From the NCBI GenBank assembly GCA_017464815.1, contig JAFTYI010000038.1:1-64000 (forward strand): a DNA stretch of 64,000 nucleotides, read 5' to 3'. The notes under the pieces were generated by a model. It saw only the letters and a program-made list of their open reading frames with translations, made no database searches and was not told the origin of the DNA. This document shows, piece by piece, positions 1-7,994 of the stretch; the first letter of the stretch is position 1, and every line of letters starts with the position of its first letter. Position numbers and translations under genes: made by a program. Origin of the DNA: Bacteroidaceae bacterium (lineage in GTDB: Bacteria; Bacteroidota; Bacteroidia; Bacteroidales; Bacteroidaceae).

Positions 1-513
1 ATATGCAATTACTCTGAGTTGTGAACCAGTGGTGGTTTCTAATGGCATATAATGCTCATCAAGAAGACCTCCGTCAACGGCTCTCTGCAATAGATCGACC
101 GTGCGTTCGTTTGCCAGTGCCGGAATCAAATCAGGATATTCCCCTTTATTCTCAGCCTTGATTTTTCTAACAACGGCTTCAATCTTATGTGTCTTTTTAA
201 TGAAACATATAAGATTTGGACGTAATCTGGCATCCAATCTGCCATTCTTATTATTCACATATTTCTCAATGTCATCTATTGAACCGATTCTATCAAACTC
301 TTCTGCAACAATCTTACAAGAACTCTCTTTCAGATATTTATATACGATGTCGGTCCATTCATTAGATTGGCTTATGTCTTCATCAAAAGTTGCGAAATAT
401 AGATCCGAGTCAGCTTCTGCATCAATCCAATAGCGAAGTTGTTTAACCAATCTTCCTATTTTGGCCATTGCTATAACGGCATGTTGTCTATTCATTGTTT
501 CCATACTTTCCAT
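1..513 (-). CDS. Partial gene next to integrase, function unknown
   Basis: An open frame on the minus strand starts at 513 and runs off the left edge; 171 codons are visible without a stop. Its start lies only 3 bases after the integrase stop, so the two are almost certainly co-transcribed. The visible part is mostly helical and charged, with no signal peptide or membrane segment. The stretch ending near the edge (LLQRAVDGGLLDEHYMPLE) resembles a motif I associate with unnamed proteins of Bacteroides integrated elements, and the position beside the recombinase fits that. I cannot assign a function. Alternative starts at in-frame ATGs 504 and 495 would shorten the N-terminus by 3 or 6 residues. 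Confidence 0.7.
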   Translation of the reverse strand, partial: MESMETMNRQHAVIAMAKIGRLVKQLRYWIDAEADSDLYFATFDEDISQSNEWTDIVYKYLKESSCKIVAEEFDRIGSIDDIEKYVNNKNGRLDARLRPNLICFIKKTHKIEAVVRKIKAENKGEYPDLIPALANERTVDLLQRAVDGGLLDEHYMPLETTTGSQLRVIAY

Positions 514-516
514 AAA

Positions 517-1680
517 TTAATCATCCAAACTAGGAATCAATGACACAGCCTTTTGCTTATTCTTGTCAAGTACCTTAGCGTATATTTGTGTAGTCTTGAT
601 GTCTTTATGACCAAGAAGCTTTGAGACGGTGAATAGGTCTGTTCCCAAATCAAGCATAAGAACGGCAAATGTGTGGCGACCACAATGGAAGGTCAATTCT
701 TTTTTGGTAATTCCTGCTGCGTCACACCATTTCCTCAAATATGTGCTTATCCAAACTCCATACTTAAATCCACTAAAGACACGTTCTGTTGGCTCTCCTC
801 GTTCACCAAGATATTTGACTGCCTGGGCAGGAATGTCCATATATTCTTGTCCGCCTGTCTTCTTCTGTTTGAATTCAATTCTTGTATATTCTCCAAACTT
901 CTTGACTTCTTCCCAAGTCAATTTTTCAATATCACTCGCACGGAGACCAGTTAAGCAGGAGAAAAGAAAAGCTCTTTTCAACAGTGGTGAAGCACATGGG
1001 GTGTTTGCAAGCAGCTTGACTTCATCAAAAGTGAGATAATCTCTTTTTACTTCTTCTGCTTTGAACCCTGTAATGCCAATTATAGGATTGGTCGGGATTA
1101 TCCGCTCATTGAATGCATGATTGATGCAAGCTCTCAATTTATTAAAGTATGATACTTTTGTATTGGTTGATAGTTTTTCGTAAACACGCTTTGGTGCATT
1201 GGGACCACGTTTGAAGTCTTCCTTGTCTGCAACGTCAAGATAATCCTTGAAGCCTTGTACAAATTCAGGAGTGACATCACGGAATGTAGTCTTCTCATCA
1301 CAATAGATTTCCAAGTAACGAAGACAACTCTTCCAGTTGCCATAGTTACCTTTACTATCAGCATTTTTACCTCGTTCTTCAATCATCTCCCTGAAATAGG
1401 GAAGAAACAATATGTCTTCCTTGAACTGACGAGTGAAGTCGTACTGACCATTTTGAATTTCAATTTGGCGTTTTGCTTTTATTGCTTGAGCAGTTGCCAA
1501 TGTTTCTCTGTTTTGTTCTTTCTCAGCCTGAGTGGTAGCTTTGATGAGATACAGTTTCAAATATTCCTTGTGGCGACGGCCATTACTATATATGTCAAGG
1601 AATAAACTGATACTTCCATTTTTGAGCACTTTCTCACGTAGCTTGACAGGCTCTTTTTGTACATCGATTTTCTTTGCCAT
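517..1680 (-). CDS. Tyrosine recombinase / integrase of an integrated element
   Basis: This 387-residue protein is a site-specific tyrosine recombinase that would integrate and excise a mobile element. The N-terminal part (about 10-60) looks like the arm-DNA-binding domain of Bacteroidetes integrases, followed by a SAM-like core-binding domain (about 95-195) and the catalytic domain (215-385). Catalytic residues are visible: R247 (TGLRASD), H332 and R335 (FHCGRHTF), H358 (LLGHKD) and the nucleophile Y367 (TTQIYAKV). Length and full active site suggest an intact enzyme. It lies 270 bases from the 3' end of mnmE, transcribed away from it, so the element extends to the left beyond the window. 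The intervening DNA holds repeats that could be recombinase arm or excision-factor sites. Confidence 0.93.
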   Translation of the reverse strand: MAKKIDVQKEPVKLREKVLKNGSISLFLDIYSNGRRHKEYLKLYLIKATTQAEKEQNRETLATAQAIKAKRQIEIQNGQYDFTRQFKEDILFLPYFREMIEERGKNADSKGNYGNWKSCLRYLEIYCDEKTTFRDVTPEFVQGFKDYLDVADKEDFKRGPNAPKRVYEKLSTNTKVSYFNKLRACINHAFNERIIPTNPIIGITGFKAEEVKRDYLTFDEVKLLANTPCASPLLKRAFLFSCLTGLRASDIEKLTWEEVKKFGEYTRIEFKQKKTGGQEYMDIPAQAVKYLGERGEPTERVFSGFKYGVWISTYLRKWCDAAGITKKELTFHCGRHTFAVLMLDLGTDLFTVSKLLGHKDIKTTQIYAKVLDKNKQKAVSLIPSLDD

Positions 1681-1710
1681 TTGATTACAGTATTAGTCGT
1701 TACTATTCAA

Positions 1711-1798
1711 TTTTTGTCCCCCGAGAATCCCGAGGGACAAAAAGGGACAAAATTTTAGTGCCTTTTTTGTCTCGGGGGACCATCTGGGGGACAAAATT
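1711..1798. repeat. Clustered GGGACAAAA motifs upstream of the integrase
   Basis: Three direct copies of GGGACAAAA (starting near 1733, 1744 and 1788) and two inverted relatives (TTTTTGTCCCCCGAGA near 1711 and TTTTTTGTCTCGGGGGA near 1763) lie within 90 bases just upstream of the integrase start. The inverted pair could form a stem containing CCCCCGAGA. Such iterated sites beside an integrase gene are typical of arm-type or accessory-factor binding sites. That role is inferred. Confidence 0.55.
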
Positions 1799-1839
1799 AA
1801 AACAAATATCTGATACTGCAAAATAAGCAACGATTTCGC

Positions 1840-1924
1840 ATGCAAAGAAACGCAAATACCGCAATCTGCTGTTTTATAGCATTTTAATTGCTGATATTTG
1901 CGTTTTATACGGTTTTCTTTGCAT
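1840..1924. repeat. Imperfect inverted repeat between integrase and mnmE
   Basis: ATGCAAAGAA (1840-1849) is repeated in inverse as TTCTTTGCAT (1915-1924), and GCAAATA (1852-1858) as TATTTGC (1895-1901). The two-part dyad lies inside the presumed attachment region and may mark recombinase or directionality-factor binding sites. Confidence 0.45.
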
Positions 1925-1950
1925 CCGTTTTCAATTCAAAAAAGTGCCAT

Positions 1951-1968
1951 TTATTTTCCGATGCAGAA
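1951..1968 (-). other. Candidate attachment core at the mnmE 3' end
   Basis: The last 18 bases of mnmE on the minus strand read TTCTGCATCGGAAAATAA and encode the invariant FCIGK end plus stop. The 3' end of this gene (trmE/thdF) is the known insertion site of SGI1-type islands, whose attB has nearly the same sequence. The integrase lies directly beside it, so this is the likely right-hand att core. The second copy would be to the left of the window. Confidence 0.55.
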
Positions 1969-3351
1969 ATGCTTAAAGATATTTTGAAGTACGGAGTCGG
2001 TGGAGACTTCGCCAACGATGTCGGAGAGATAATGGATGCATTCGCGGAGGTCCTGAGAGACGAAGTCACCGGAGAGATTCATCTGGAGCCCACTTTGTAC
2101 ACGGTGGATGGAGTCGAGGGCATGTACTAAAGCCTCGTAATGACGGAGGTTGGTGACGATGACGTCGTTTTGCGAGATTTCGGGGAGAGCTGCGGTTTCA
2201 GTCAAGAGGGTTTCCAATTCGTCCATACCCGCGCGATGTTTGGCGGAGATGAAGAGGTTGGGAGCATCCACGTCGGCAAAGGCTTGCTCCAGTGCGGTGC
2301 GACGCTCGGAGGTGAGCATGTCGGCCTTGTTGAAAAGGAGAATCAGATTTTTGTCTTCAAGATGGGGAAGAATCTCGGTCTTGAGTGCTGAGTGTTGGGT
2401 GCTGAGCGTTGAGTTGCCGGCATCAATCATCCAAAGGACAATGTCGGCTTGGGAAATTTTCTGGTAGGTGCGCTCGATGCCGATGCTCTCCACCACGTCG
2501 GTGGTTTGACGGATGCCTGCGGTGTCGATAAAGCGGAAGGTGGTGCCACGCAGGTTGATGGTGTCTTCAATCACGTCGCGGGTGGTGCCGTGTACGTCGC
2601 TCACGATGGCTTTCTCTTCATTCAACAAGGCATTGAGGAGGGTGGATTTGCCGGCATTCGTTTCGCCAATGATGGCCACGGGCACTCCGTTCTTCAAGGC
2701 ATTTCCCACGCTGAAGGAGTTGGCCAGGCGGGCGATGACACGCTCGATGTCATCGGCAATTTGCGAGAGTTCGGTGCGGTCGGCGAACTCCAGTTCTTCG
2801 TGGTCGCTGAAGTCGAGTTCGAGTTCCATCAGCGAAGTGAGGTGGAGGAGCTTGTCGCGCAAGGCGGAGAGTTCGCGGCTGAATCCTCCGCGCATCTGAT
2901 TCATCGCCAACCGGTGGGTCGACGAGGTGGCGGAGGAAATGAGGTCGGCCACGGCTTCAGCCTGACTCAGATCCATTTTGCCATTGAGGAAGGCACGTTG
3001 GGTGTATTCGCCAGGATTGGCCAACCGGCATCCGCCGGCGATGAGGAGGGCCATCACCTGCTGAAGGATGTAGGAGGAGCCATGGCAAGAGATTTCTACA
3101 GAGTTTTCACCCGTGTAGGAGTGTGGCGCACGGAAGACCGACACCAATACCTCGTCGAGAATTTCTCCCCCGTCTGAGAAAATTTTTCCGTAGGTAAGGG
3201 AATAATTCGGGCGTTCTTCAAGGGGTTTTCCACTCATCGGAGTGAATATGCGCGAGGTCGCTTCAATGGCAATGGGTCCACTGACGCGGATAACTCCGAT
3301 GGCTCCACCCTGAGCGGTGGCTATGGCGCAAATGGTGTCGGTGTGCATCAT
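1951..3351 (-). CDS. mnmE: tRNA modification GTPase MnmE
   Basis: MnmE acts with MnmG to install the carboxymethylaminomethyl group on U34 of certain tRNAs. The N-terminal tetrahydrofolate-binding domain is followed by a helical region into which a Ras-like G domain is inserted: G1 GETNAGKST, G3 DTAGIR, G4 NKAD. The C-terminus ends in the invariant CIGK, whose cysteine is needed for modification. The frame is open to 3387, but a TATCTTTG promoter at 3374-3381 lies within that extension, so I start at the Met pair at 3351/3348 (MMHTDTICAIATAQ). The segment between G3 and G4 holds an unusual five-unit 7-base repeat (2379-2413). The gene stands alone and its 3' end serves as an integration site. 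Confidence 0.97.
   Translation of the reverse strand: MMHTDTICAIATAQGGAIGVIRVSGPIAIEATSRIFTPMSGKPLEERPNYSLTYGKIFSDGGEILDEVLVSVFRAPHSYTGENSVEISCHGSSYILQQVMALLIAGGCRLANPGEYTQRAFLNGKMDLSQAEAVADLISSATSSTHRLAMNQMRGGFSRELSALRDKLLHLTSLMELELDFSDHEELEFADRTELSQIADDIERVIARLANSFSVGNALKNGVPVAIIGETNAGKSTLLNALLNEEKAIVSDVHGTTRDVIEDTINLRGTTFRFIDTAGIRQTTDVVESIGIERTYQKISQADIVLWMIDAGNSTLSTQHSALKTEILPHLEDKNLILLFNKADMLTSERRTALEQAFADVDAPNLFISAKHRAGMDELETLLTETAALPEISQNDVIVTNLRHYEALVHALDSIHRVQSGLQMNLSGDFVSQDLRECIHYLSDIVGEVSTDSVLQNIFKHFCIGK
2379..2413. repeat. Five 7-base repeats inside mnmE
   Basis: On the plus strand five heptads follow one another: TCTTGAG, TGCTGAG, TGTTGGG, TGCTGAG, CGTTGAG. On the coding strand they read as the sequence for NSTLSTQHSALK within the G domain. 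The unit length is not a multiple of three, so a change in copy number would shift the frame. Similar CTCAACA-type repeats are common in intergenic DNA of this group. Confidence 0.75.
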
Positions 3352-3373
3352 CTGAATTTCTGTTTTTGATGTG

Positions 3374-3381
3374 CAAAGATA
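3374..3381 (-). promoter_or_regulatory. mnmE promoter, -7 element
   Basis: On the minus strand TATCTTTG matches the Bacteroidetes -7 consensus TAnnTTTG. It lies 22 bases before the chosen ATG and decides the start, because the longer open frame would begin upstream of transcription. Confidence 0.75.
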
Positions 3382-3464
3382 CGACACAATGTGGAGAAAT
3401 CGAGCAAGAAGAGGTGCTATTTTGCTCTTCTTTTGTCAAAATGTCGTTTTTTTCGCCTTTTCGG

Positions 3465-3495
3465 TTGGCTTATCTCAGATATTACCGTATCTTTG
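3465..3495 (+). promoter_or_regulatory. Promoter for the gene at 3547
   Basis: TTG at 3465-3467, a 20-base gap and TATCTTTG at 3488-3495 match the Bacteroidetes -33/-7 promoter closely. It gives a leader of about 45 bases for the gene at 3547 and is divergent from the mnmE promoter. Confidence 0.8.
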
Positions 3496-3546
3496 CATGA
3501 AATTAACATCACCTTATATATATAATAAAGGAACTAAATAGAAACT

Positions 3547-4170
3547 ATGAGCATATTTTCAAAACTGTTCAAGAAGAAAGGGGAAGAGGAGGAGAAGGTT
3601 GGAGGAATCCAAGACTTCATGACTCTGATTCGCGTATACTATCAGGCGGTGATGGCGAGCAACCTGGGCATCACGAATGTGGCATTCCTGCCCGACATGG
3701 CCGTCTTCAAGCGCACGCTGAAAATCCCCACCCAGAACAATAAGTTGGGCGTGGCTGAAAAGAGCCGTTGCAAGAAGATGCTGATGAGCCTCTATGGCAT
3801 GAGCGAGGACTTTTTCAAAGAAATTGACGCCAGCATCAAGAAGAATTGCAAGAATGTGAATGACGTGAGAAACTACCTGTTCATGTTCCAAGGCTTCAGC
3901 AACGACCTGATGATGTTGCTCGGCAACCTGATGCAATGGAAATTCCGCATGCCGGGATTCATGAAAAAGGCCATGTACACCATGACCGAGAAATCCATCA
4001 ACGACATCATGACGAAGAACAACTGGAAGGACGCCGCCACGGCAAAAGCCTGCATGACCGTGCGTCAATACCAGCACTCGCTGGGCTACTCGGCCAAGTG
4101 GATGACAGAGTACGCCTACAACATCATTATGATGGCAAAAAAGGAGAAACAGCCCAAAGAAGAGGTGTAA
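3547..4170 (+). CDS. Conserved hypothetical protein, helical, cytoplasmic
   Basis: This is a 207-residue protein with no signal peptide. A lysine- and glutamate-rich N-terminus (FKKKGEEEEK) leads into an all-helical, methionine-rich body. I recognise no catalytic motif and assign no function. It has its own strong promoter (3465-3495) and is separated by 84 bases and another promoter from the small coiled-coil gene before zapA, so it is probably a single-gene unit. Codon use is like that of the neighbouring core genes, which argues for a resident gene rather than a recent arrival. Confidence 0.8.
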   Translation: MSIFSKLFKKKGEEEEKVGGIQDFMTLIRVYYQAVMASNLGITNVAFLPDMAVFKRTLKIPTQNNKLGVAEKSRCKKMLMSLYGMSEDFFKEIDASIKKNCKNVNDVRNYLFMFQGFSNDLMMLLGNLMQWKFRMPGFMKKAMYTMTEKSINDIMTKNNWKDAATAKACMTVRQYQHSLGYSAKWMTEYAYNIIMMAKKEKQPKEEV

Positions 4171-4227
4171 AATGTGAAAAAAGAATAAAACAAGGGAGAT
4201 TTTTTTCCACATTTCGACAATCATCTC

Positions 4228-4235
4228 TATATTTG
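4228..4235 (+). promoter_or_regulatory. Promoter -7 element for the zapA operon
   Basis: TATATTTG matches TAnnTTTG and lies 19 bases before the ATG at 4255. Confidence 0.6.
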
Positions 4236-4254
4236 TGTAGAATTTGGTGAAGCA

Positions 4255-4548
4255 ATGACTGACGAAGAGAAAAATCAGCTGAGTGTGTTTGAGGCGAGGT
4301 TGCGCCAGTTGATGTTCCTCCACGACGAACTGAAAGAGAAGAACCAGTTCCTGATGGAGGCGCTGGACAAGAAGGAACAGACCTTGCAGCAACTCCAGCA
4401 CGATTATGACGAATTGGAGGCCTGCTACACCAACCTGAAACAAGCGAGGATAATCAGCATTCACGACAGCGACGTGAGTGACACGAGAAAAAGAATATCC
4501 AAGCTGGTGCGAGAAATAGACAAATGCCTGGCATTGTTGAACGGATAA
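4255..4548 (+). CDS. Small coiled-coil protein upstream of zapA
   Basis: A 97-residue protein built almost wholly of a predicted coiled coil (about 5-65, with heptad leucines in LRQLMFLHDELKEK and LQQLQHDYDELEAC), followed by a short basic-acidic tail. It lies 20 bases before zapA and shares its promoter. Small coiled-coil proteins that partner ZapA (ZapB type) act at the division ring, and position and structure suggest such a partner. No sequence similarity to enterobacterial ZapB is evident, so the role is inferred from context only. Confidence 0.75.
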   Translation: MTDEEKNQLSVFEARLRQLMFLHDELKEKNQFLMEALDKKEQTLQQLQHDYDELEACYTNLKQARIISIHDSDVSDTRKRISKLVREIDKCLALLNG

Positions 4549-4568
4549 ACGGATAAAAAGTGTAAGGC

Positions 4569-4868
4569 ATGAACGATGATAAGAACATGTTGAACATTCA
4601 GCTGCGCGTAGCGGACATGTACCTGCCGATGACCATTCGCAGGGAGGAGGAAGAGTACTACCGCGAAGCAGCCAGAAGAATCGACACCCTTTTGAACCTG
4701 TATCGGGACAGTTTCAAGGAGCAAGCTACGGAGAAGTACATGACCATGGTGGCACTGCACCTGTCGGTAACGGCCGTAAGACTTGAACGGAAGAACGACA
4801 CGCAACCCTTCAAAGACAAAATCGAAGAGTTGACCCGTACATTGGAGGAATACCTGAAGAAGGGATAA
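4569..4868 (+). CDS. zapA: Cell division protein ZapA
   Basis: At 99 residues it has the usual ZapA length and layout: a short N-terminal beta-rich head (LNIQLRVADMYLPMTIRREE) and a long helix (about 30-95) that forms the coiled-coil dimer. ZapA binds FtsZ and bundles its filaments at midcell. The EEEYYREAARRIDTLLNLYR stretch is the typical family signature. It is second in a two-gene unit with the coiled-coil gene at 4255 and is followed by a hairpin terminator before rny. Confidence 0.88.
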   Translation: MNDDKNMLNIQLRVADMYLPMTIRREEEEYYREAARRIDTLLNLYRDSFKEQATEKYMTMVALHLSVTAVRLERKNDTQPFKDKIEELTRTLEEYLKKG

Positions 4869-4908
4869 TGACATCATACGTCTCAATGACATTTGGAATG
4901 AAATTTTC

Positions 4909-4964
4909 GCACCATTTCACTTCGCTCTCCTAAAAAAGGAGCCGAGTGCGTTGGTGCTTTTTTT
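4909..4964 (+). terminator. Hairpin terminator between zapA and rny
   Basis: GCACCA (4909-4914) pairs with TGGTGC (4952-4957), with further pairing inside (CACT with AGTG, CTCCT with AGGAG around a run of A), followed by seven T (4958-4964). It ends zapA transcription. Only 21 bases separate it from rny, so rny depends on read-through or on a weak promoter buried here. Confidence 0.75.
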
Positions 4965-4985
4965 ATAACTTTAATTTTAAATAAC

Positions 4986-6524
4986 ATGGATATAGGAATA
5001 ATTATAGCTATTGTTTGTGCTGCCGCAGTGGGTTTTGCCCTCGGCTACACGCTGTACAAGACGGCACTGAAGAAGAGATGCGACAGCATACTGAAGAAGG
5101 CCGAGGAAGAAGCCGAAGTCATCAAGAAGAACAAGTTGCTGGAGGTGAAGGAGAAATTCCTCAACAAGAAGTCAGAGTTGGAAAAAGAGGTGGCCGTGCG
5201 CAACCAGAAAATCCAGCAAGCTGAAAACAAGCTGAAGCAACGCGAAATCAGCCTCAACCAAAAACACGAGGAGCTCCAGCGCAAGAAGAACGAGACCGAA
5301 GCCGTGAAGGAAAACCTGGAAGCCCAGCTGGTAATCGTCGACCGCAAGAAGGAAGAGCTCGACATCCTGCAGGCACAAGAGCGCGAGAAGCTGGAGTCAA
5401 TCAGCGGACTGACCGTGGAAGAGGCCAAGGAACGCCTGGTGGAATCGCTCAAGGAGGAGGCCAAGACACAAGCCGCCTCGTACATCAACGACATCATGGA
5501 CGAAGCCAAAATGACCGCCAACAAAGAGGCCAAGCGCATCATCATCCAGAGCATCCAGCGCGTGGCTACGGAGACAGCCATTGAAAACTCCGTCACCGTC
5601 TTCCACATCGACTCTGACGAAGTGAAGGGCCGCATCATCGGACGCGAAGGACGCAACATCCGCGCACTGGAAGCCGCCACAGGCGTAGAAATCGTGGTGG
5701 ACGACACGCCCGAAGCCATCGTCCTCTCGGCCTTCGACCCCGTGCGTCGCGAAATCGCCCGCTTGGCCCTGCACCAACTGGTGAACGACGGCCGCATCCA
5801 CCCCGCCCGCATCGAAGAGGTGGTGGCCAAGGTGAAGAAGCAAGTCGAAGAAGAGGTTATCGAAACCGGCAAGCGCACCACCATCGACCTCGGCATCCAC
5901 GGCCTGCATCCCGAACTCATCCGCATCATCGGAAAGATGAAATACCGCTCTTCTTACGGACAGAACCTGCTCCAACACGCCCGCGAAACGGCCAACCTCT
6001 GCGCCGTGATGGCCAGCGAATTGGGCCTCAACCCCAAGAAGGCAAAGCGTGCCGGACTGTTGCACGACATCGGCAAAGTGCCCGATGAAGAGCCCGAATT
6101 GCCACACGCACTCTACGGTGCCAAACTGGCCGAGAAGTACAAGGAGAAGCCCGACATCTGCAACGCCATCGGTGCCCACCACGACGAGATGGAGATGAGC
6201 AGCCTGCTCGCCCCCATCGTGCAGATTTGCGACGCCATCAGTGGTGCCCGTCCCGGCGCACGCCGCGAAATCGTGGAAGCCTACATCAAGCGCCTCAACG
6301 ACCTCGAGCAGCTGGCCATGAGCTATCCCGGCGTGACCAAGACCTACGCCATCCAAGCCGGTCGCGAACTGCGCGTAATCGTTGGTGCCGACAAGATTGA
6401 CGACAAGCAGACCGAAAGCCTCAGCACCGAAATCGCCAAGAAGATTCAGGACGAGATGACCTATCCCGGTCAGGTGAAAATCACCGTCATCCGCGAGACT
6501 CGCGCCATCAGCTACGCCAAGTAG
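4986..6524 (+). CDS. rny: Ribonuclease Y
   Basis: RNase Y is a membrane-anchored endoribonuclease that starts mRNA decay. The 512-residue protein has the full family layout: an N-terminal membrane anchor (about 3-22), a long charged coiled coil (30-160), a KH RNA-binding domain ([15 protein letters not shown] at 215-229) and an HD metal-dependent phosphohydrolase domain (QHARETANL near 332 and LLHDIGK near 360). Length and order match Firmicutes RNase Y. It follows zapA, a conserved order in this group. An inverted-repeat terminator follows at 6552-6594. Confidence 0.97.
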   Translation: MDIGIIIAIVCAAAVGFALGYTLYKTALKKRCDSILKKAEEEAEVIKKNKLLEVKEKFLNKKSELEKEVAVRNQKIQQAENKLKQREISLNQKHEELQRKKNETEAVKENLEAQLVIVDRKKEELDILQAQEREKLESISGLTVEEAKERLVESLKEEAKTQAASYINDIMDEAKMTANKEAKRIIIQSIQRVATETAIENSVTVFHIDSDEVKGRIIGREGRNIRALEAATGVEIVVDDTPEAIVLSAFDPVRREIARLALHQLVNDGRIHPARIEEVVAKVKKQVEEEVIETGKRTTIDLGIHGLHPELIRIIGKMKYRSSYGQNLLQHARETANLCAVMASELGLNPKKAKRAGLLHDIGKVPDEEPELPHALYGAKLAEKYKEKPDICNAIGAHHDEMEMSSLLAPIVQICDAISGARPGARREIVEAYIKRLNDLEQLAMSYPGVTKTYAIQAGRELRVIVGADKIDDKQTESLSTEIAKKIQDEMTYPGQVKITVIRETRAISYAK

Positions 6525-6551
6525 TCGCGTCCTCATCTTGCAGAATCATAT

Positions 6552-6594
6552 AATCCCCTCCCAGTTTGTCGCCTTGGCAAATGGGGAGGGGATT
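6552..6594 (+). terminator. Strong hairpin after rny
   Basis: AATCCCCTCCC (6552-6562) and GGGAGGGGATT (6584-6594) form an 11-pair GC-rich stem just after rny. There is no long T run, but stem strength and position suggest a transcript end or 3' stabiliser. Confidence 0.7.
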
Positions 6595-6933
6595 ACTGCA
6601 TTATGGGGCTACAGAGGTTCATTCCCTGTAAACATTTCACCAACCGCCATGTAAGGAAACAGAAAAAACGCACTCTTCAGCAAACCTCACCCCGAAGTCA
6701 AACCGGCTTTGACTCAAGGCCGAAGCCGCATTGCTTCAGTGCTGATTATCTGCCGTTTACCACACGATTAGAAGTTTCCCTATTTTTCGCTCAACAGAAA
6801 AATCGCGGCCATATACGCGATTCTCGCGCAGTCCGTTTTGCATATTCATGCAGAGAGATTGTATAATTATGCATTCAAGCGGATTCGAGGAAGCGATTGC
6901 TCCACCGTCCAACATCCTTTTTGGGGTGCACCT

Positions 6934-7043
6934 CTCCTAAACATCCGCCGGAACGTTCCTAAACATCCGCCGAAGAACTCCTAAATTTCCGCCCATGCGC
7001 AACTGTGCACAAGCGGAACCACTCCTAAACATCCGCGCGTGTT
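6934..7043. repeat. Five-unit 22-base tandem array inside copy A
   Basis: Units begin at 6934, 6956, 6978, 7000 and 7022. Four begin with (C/T)TCCTAAA followed by CATCCGC or TTTCCGC; the fourth unit (7000) is a diverged or palindromic insert. The spacing is exactly 22 bases, as in several unrelated arrays of this window. Confidence 0.8.
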
Positions 7044-7253
7044 TAGGACAGGATGAGTGGAGCCGTCCGTTTACAACCATTTTCTTATGCCATTCCCCCG
7101 CCATCCTCATGCATGTTTATGCAGTAAATCACCCCTCGCGCAACGCTTTGCTTCAAAGAAATAGAAATGAAATAGGAGTGCGGGATTTATTACCAAAAAG
7201 AGTAAAAGAATGTCTTAATTCAGCGTGAGTTCGATTCCTTATTTCCTTCGAAA

Positions 7254-7311
7254 TCCAAATTTATTGCCATATTTTTGGATTATATTCCAAATTTATTGCC
7301 ATATTTTTGGA
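7254..7311. repeat. Direct pair of a 26-base near-palindrome
   Basis: TCCAAATTTATTGCCATATT plus TTTGGA occurs at 7254-7279 and identically at 7286-7311, spaced 32 bases. Each unit starts TCCAAA and ends TTTGGA. It lies in the part of copy A missing from copy B. Paired motifs like this often precede ATPase or toxin-like genes in the group; here no gene follows directly, so it may be a relic. Confidence 0.7.
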
Positions 7312-7540
7312 ATTGGCGTCATTTAGGCAGATTCTTAGTCGGACGCATAAGAAGAACATACACTTCCATAGTCCATCGATAGAGTTTCAGCATCCAACGG
7401 AACAGTTCCATAATCCACAGCGGTCGCATCCCATTTCATTCTTTACTCTTTCATTCTTCATTTGGAGTCTCATTTTGTGTTCTGCAACATGTTTTGTGAA
7501 ATAATTCAGAATTTAGAATTAAGAATTCATAATTAAAACG

Positions 7541-7640
7541 TATCTTTGTCCCGCCACTTCGCCCGTCGCCTTTCACAAGGCCAAGGGGATGGGGTGGCGG
7601 ACATATATGAAAAGGCGTTTACGACGCTTTGGTTTTCAAA
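7541..7640 (+). promoter_or_regulatory. Promoter and structured leader of the restriction locus
   Basis: TATCTTTG at 7541-7548 is a full -7 match. The RNA would start with a hairpin of CCGCCAC (7551-7557) with GTGGCGG (7594-7600) enclosing a smaller CCTT/AAGG stem, then a second near-palindrome (AAAGGCGTTTACGACGCTTT, near 7612-7631) just before the methylase start. The leader of about 100 bases looks structured. I do not recognise it as a known riboswitch. Confidence 0.55.
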
Positions 7641-7655
7641 TTAAACATATTAACA

Positions 7656-7991
7656 ATGAAAGCGAAACCATTCGTCAAATGGGTGGGCGGTAAAACGCAA
7701 CTCATTGACCAACTTGAAGCAATGCTTCCAGCTGACTTTGACCAATGGGAGAATGTCACTTACATTGAGCCCTTTGTGGGTGGAGGAGCTATGCTCTTCT
7801 ATATGTTACAGACACATCCTAATATTCAGTCGGCTGTTATCAATGATATTAACGAGGATTTGACTACTTGCTACAAAGTGGTCAAGCAATTTCCGCAACG
7901 GCTTGTGGACTCTTTAAGCGAGATTCAAAAGGAATACTATGCTTTGCAGTCAGAAGAAAGCAGAAAACAATTTTACAAAGCCGTCTGTTAA
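7656..7991 (+). pseudogene. Truncated DpnM/Dam-type adenine methylase
   Basis: The 111 residues are the N-terminal third of a D12-class adenine methyltransferase of the kind that modifies GATC. FVKWVGGKTQL and the SAM-binding YIEPFVGGGAM are clear, but the frame stops after KQFYKAVC, where family members continue for about 160-180 residues to the catalytic DPPY. The next gene starts 3 bases later, so a deletion has removed the C-terminus. The longer frame from 7629 is unlikely because MKAKPFVKWVGGK is the usual start. Without the catalytic motif it should not methylate DNA. Confidence 0.85.
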
Positions 7992-7994
7992 ATA

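Larger units (their letters stand above)
6811..7520. repeat. Long non-coding repeat, copy A
   Basis: This stretch has no credible gene. It matches, in reverse complement, 34654-35132. Shared blocks in order are GCGATTCTCGCGC, a GTTTTGCATATT.ATGCAG block, several TCCTAAACATCCGC units, GTTTAGGA, TTATGCAG..AAATCAC, GTGCGGGATTTATTAC (near 7180) and a TGTGAAATA.TTCAGAATTTA block (near 7498). Copy A carries about 230 extra bases (roughly 7215-7460) absent from copy B. The copies differ by many substitutions, which suggests an old or constrained element family. No open frame is conserved between them. Confidence 0.8.

Noticed and set aside
1951-1968. tRNA gene as the integration target
   Set aside because: No tRNA-like cloverleaf is present; the junction lies at the end of mnmE.
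2449-3177. A 242-residue plus-strand frame within mnmE
   Set aside because: It is antisense to the conserved MnmE sequence and has no recognisable motif.
3559-4464. A 301-residue minus-strand frame
   Set aside because: It is the antisense shadow of two plus-strand genes with promoters and normal codon use; its composition is His/Val/Leu-skewed.
4869-4985. 6S RNA beside zapA, as in proteobacteria
   Set aside because: Only 117 bases are available, and they form a compact terminator rather than the open-bubble 6S fold.
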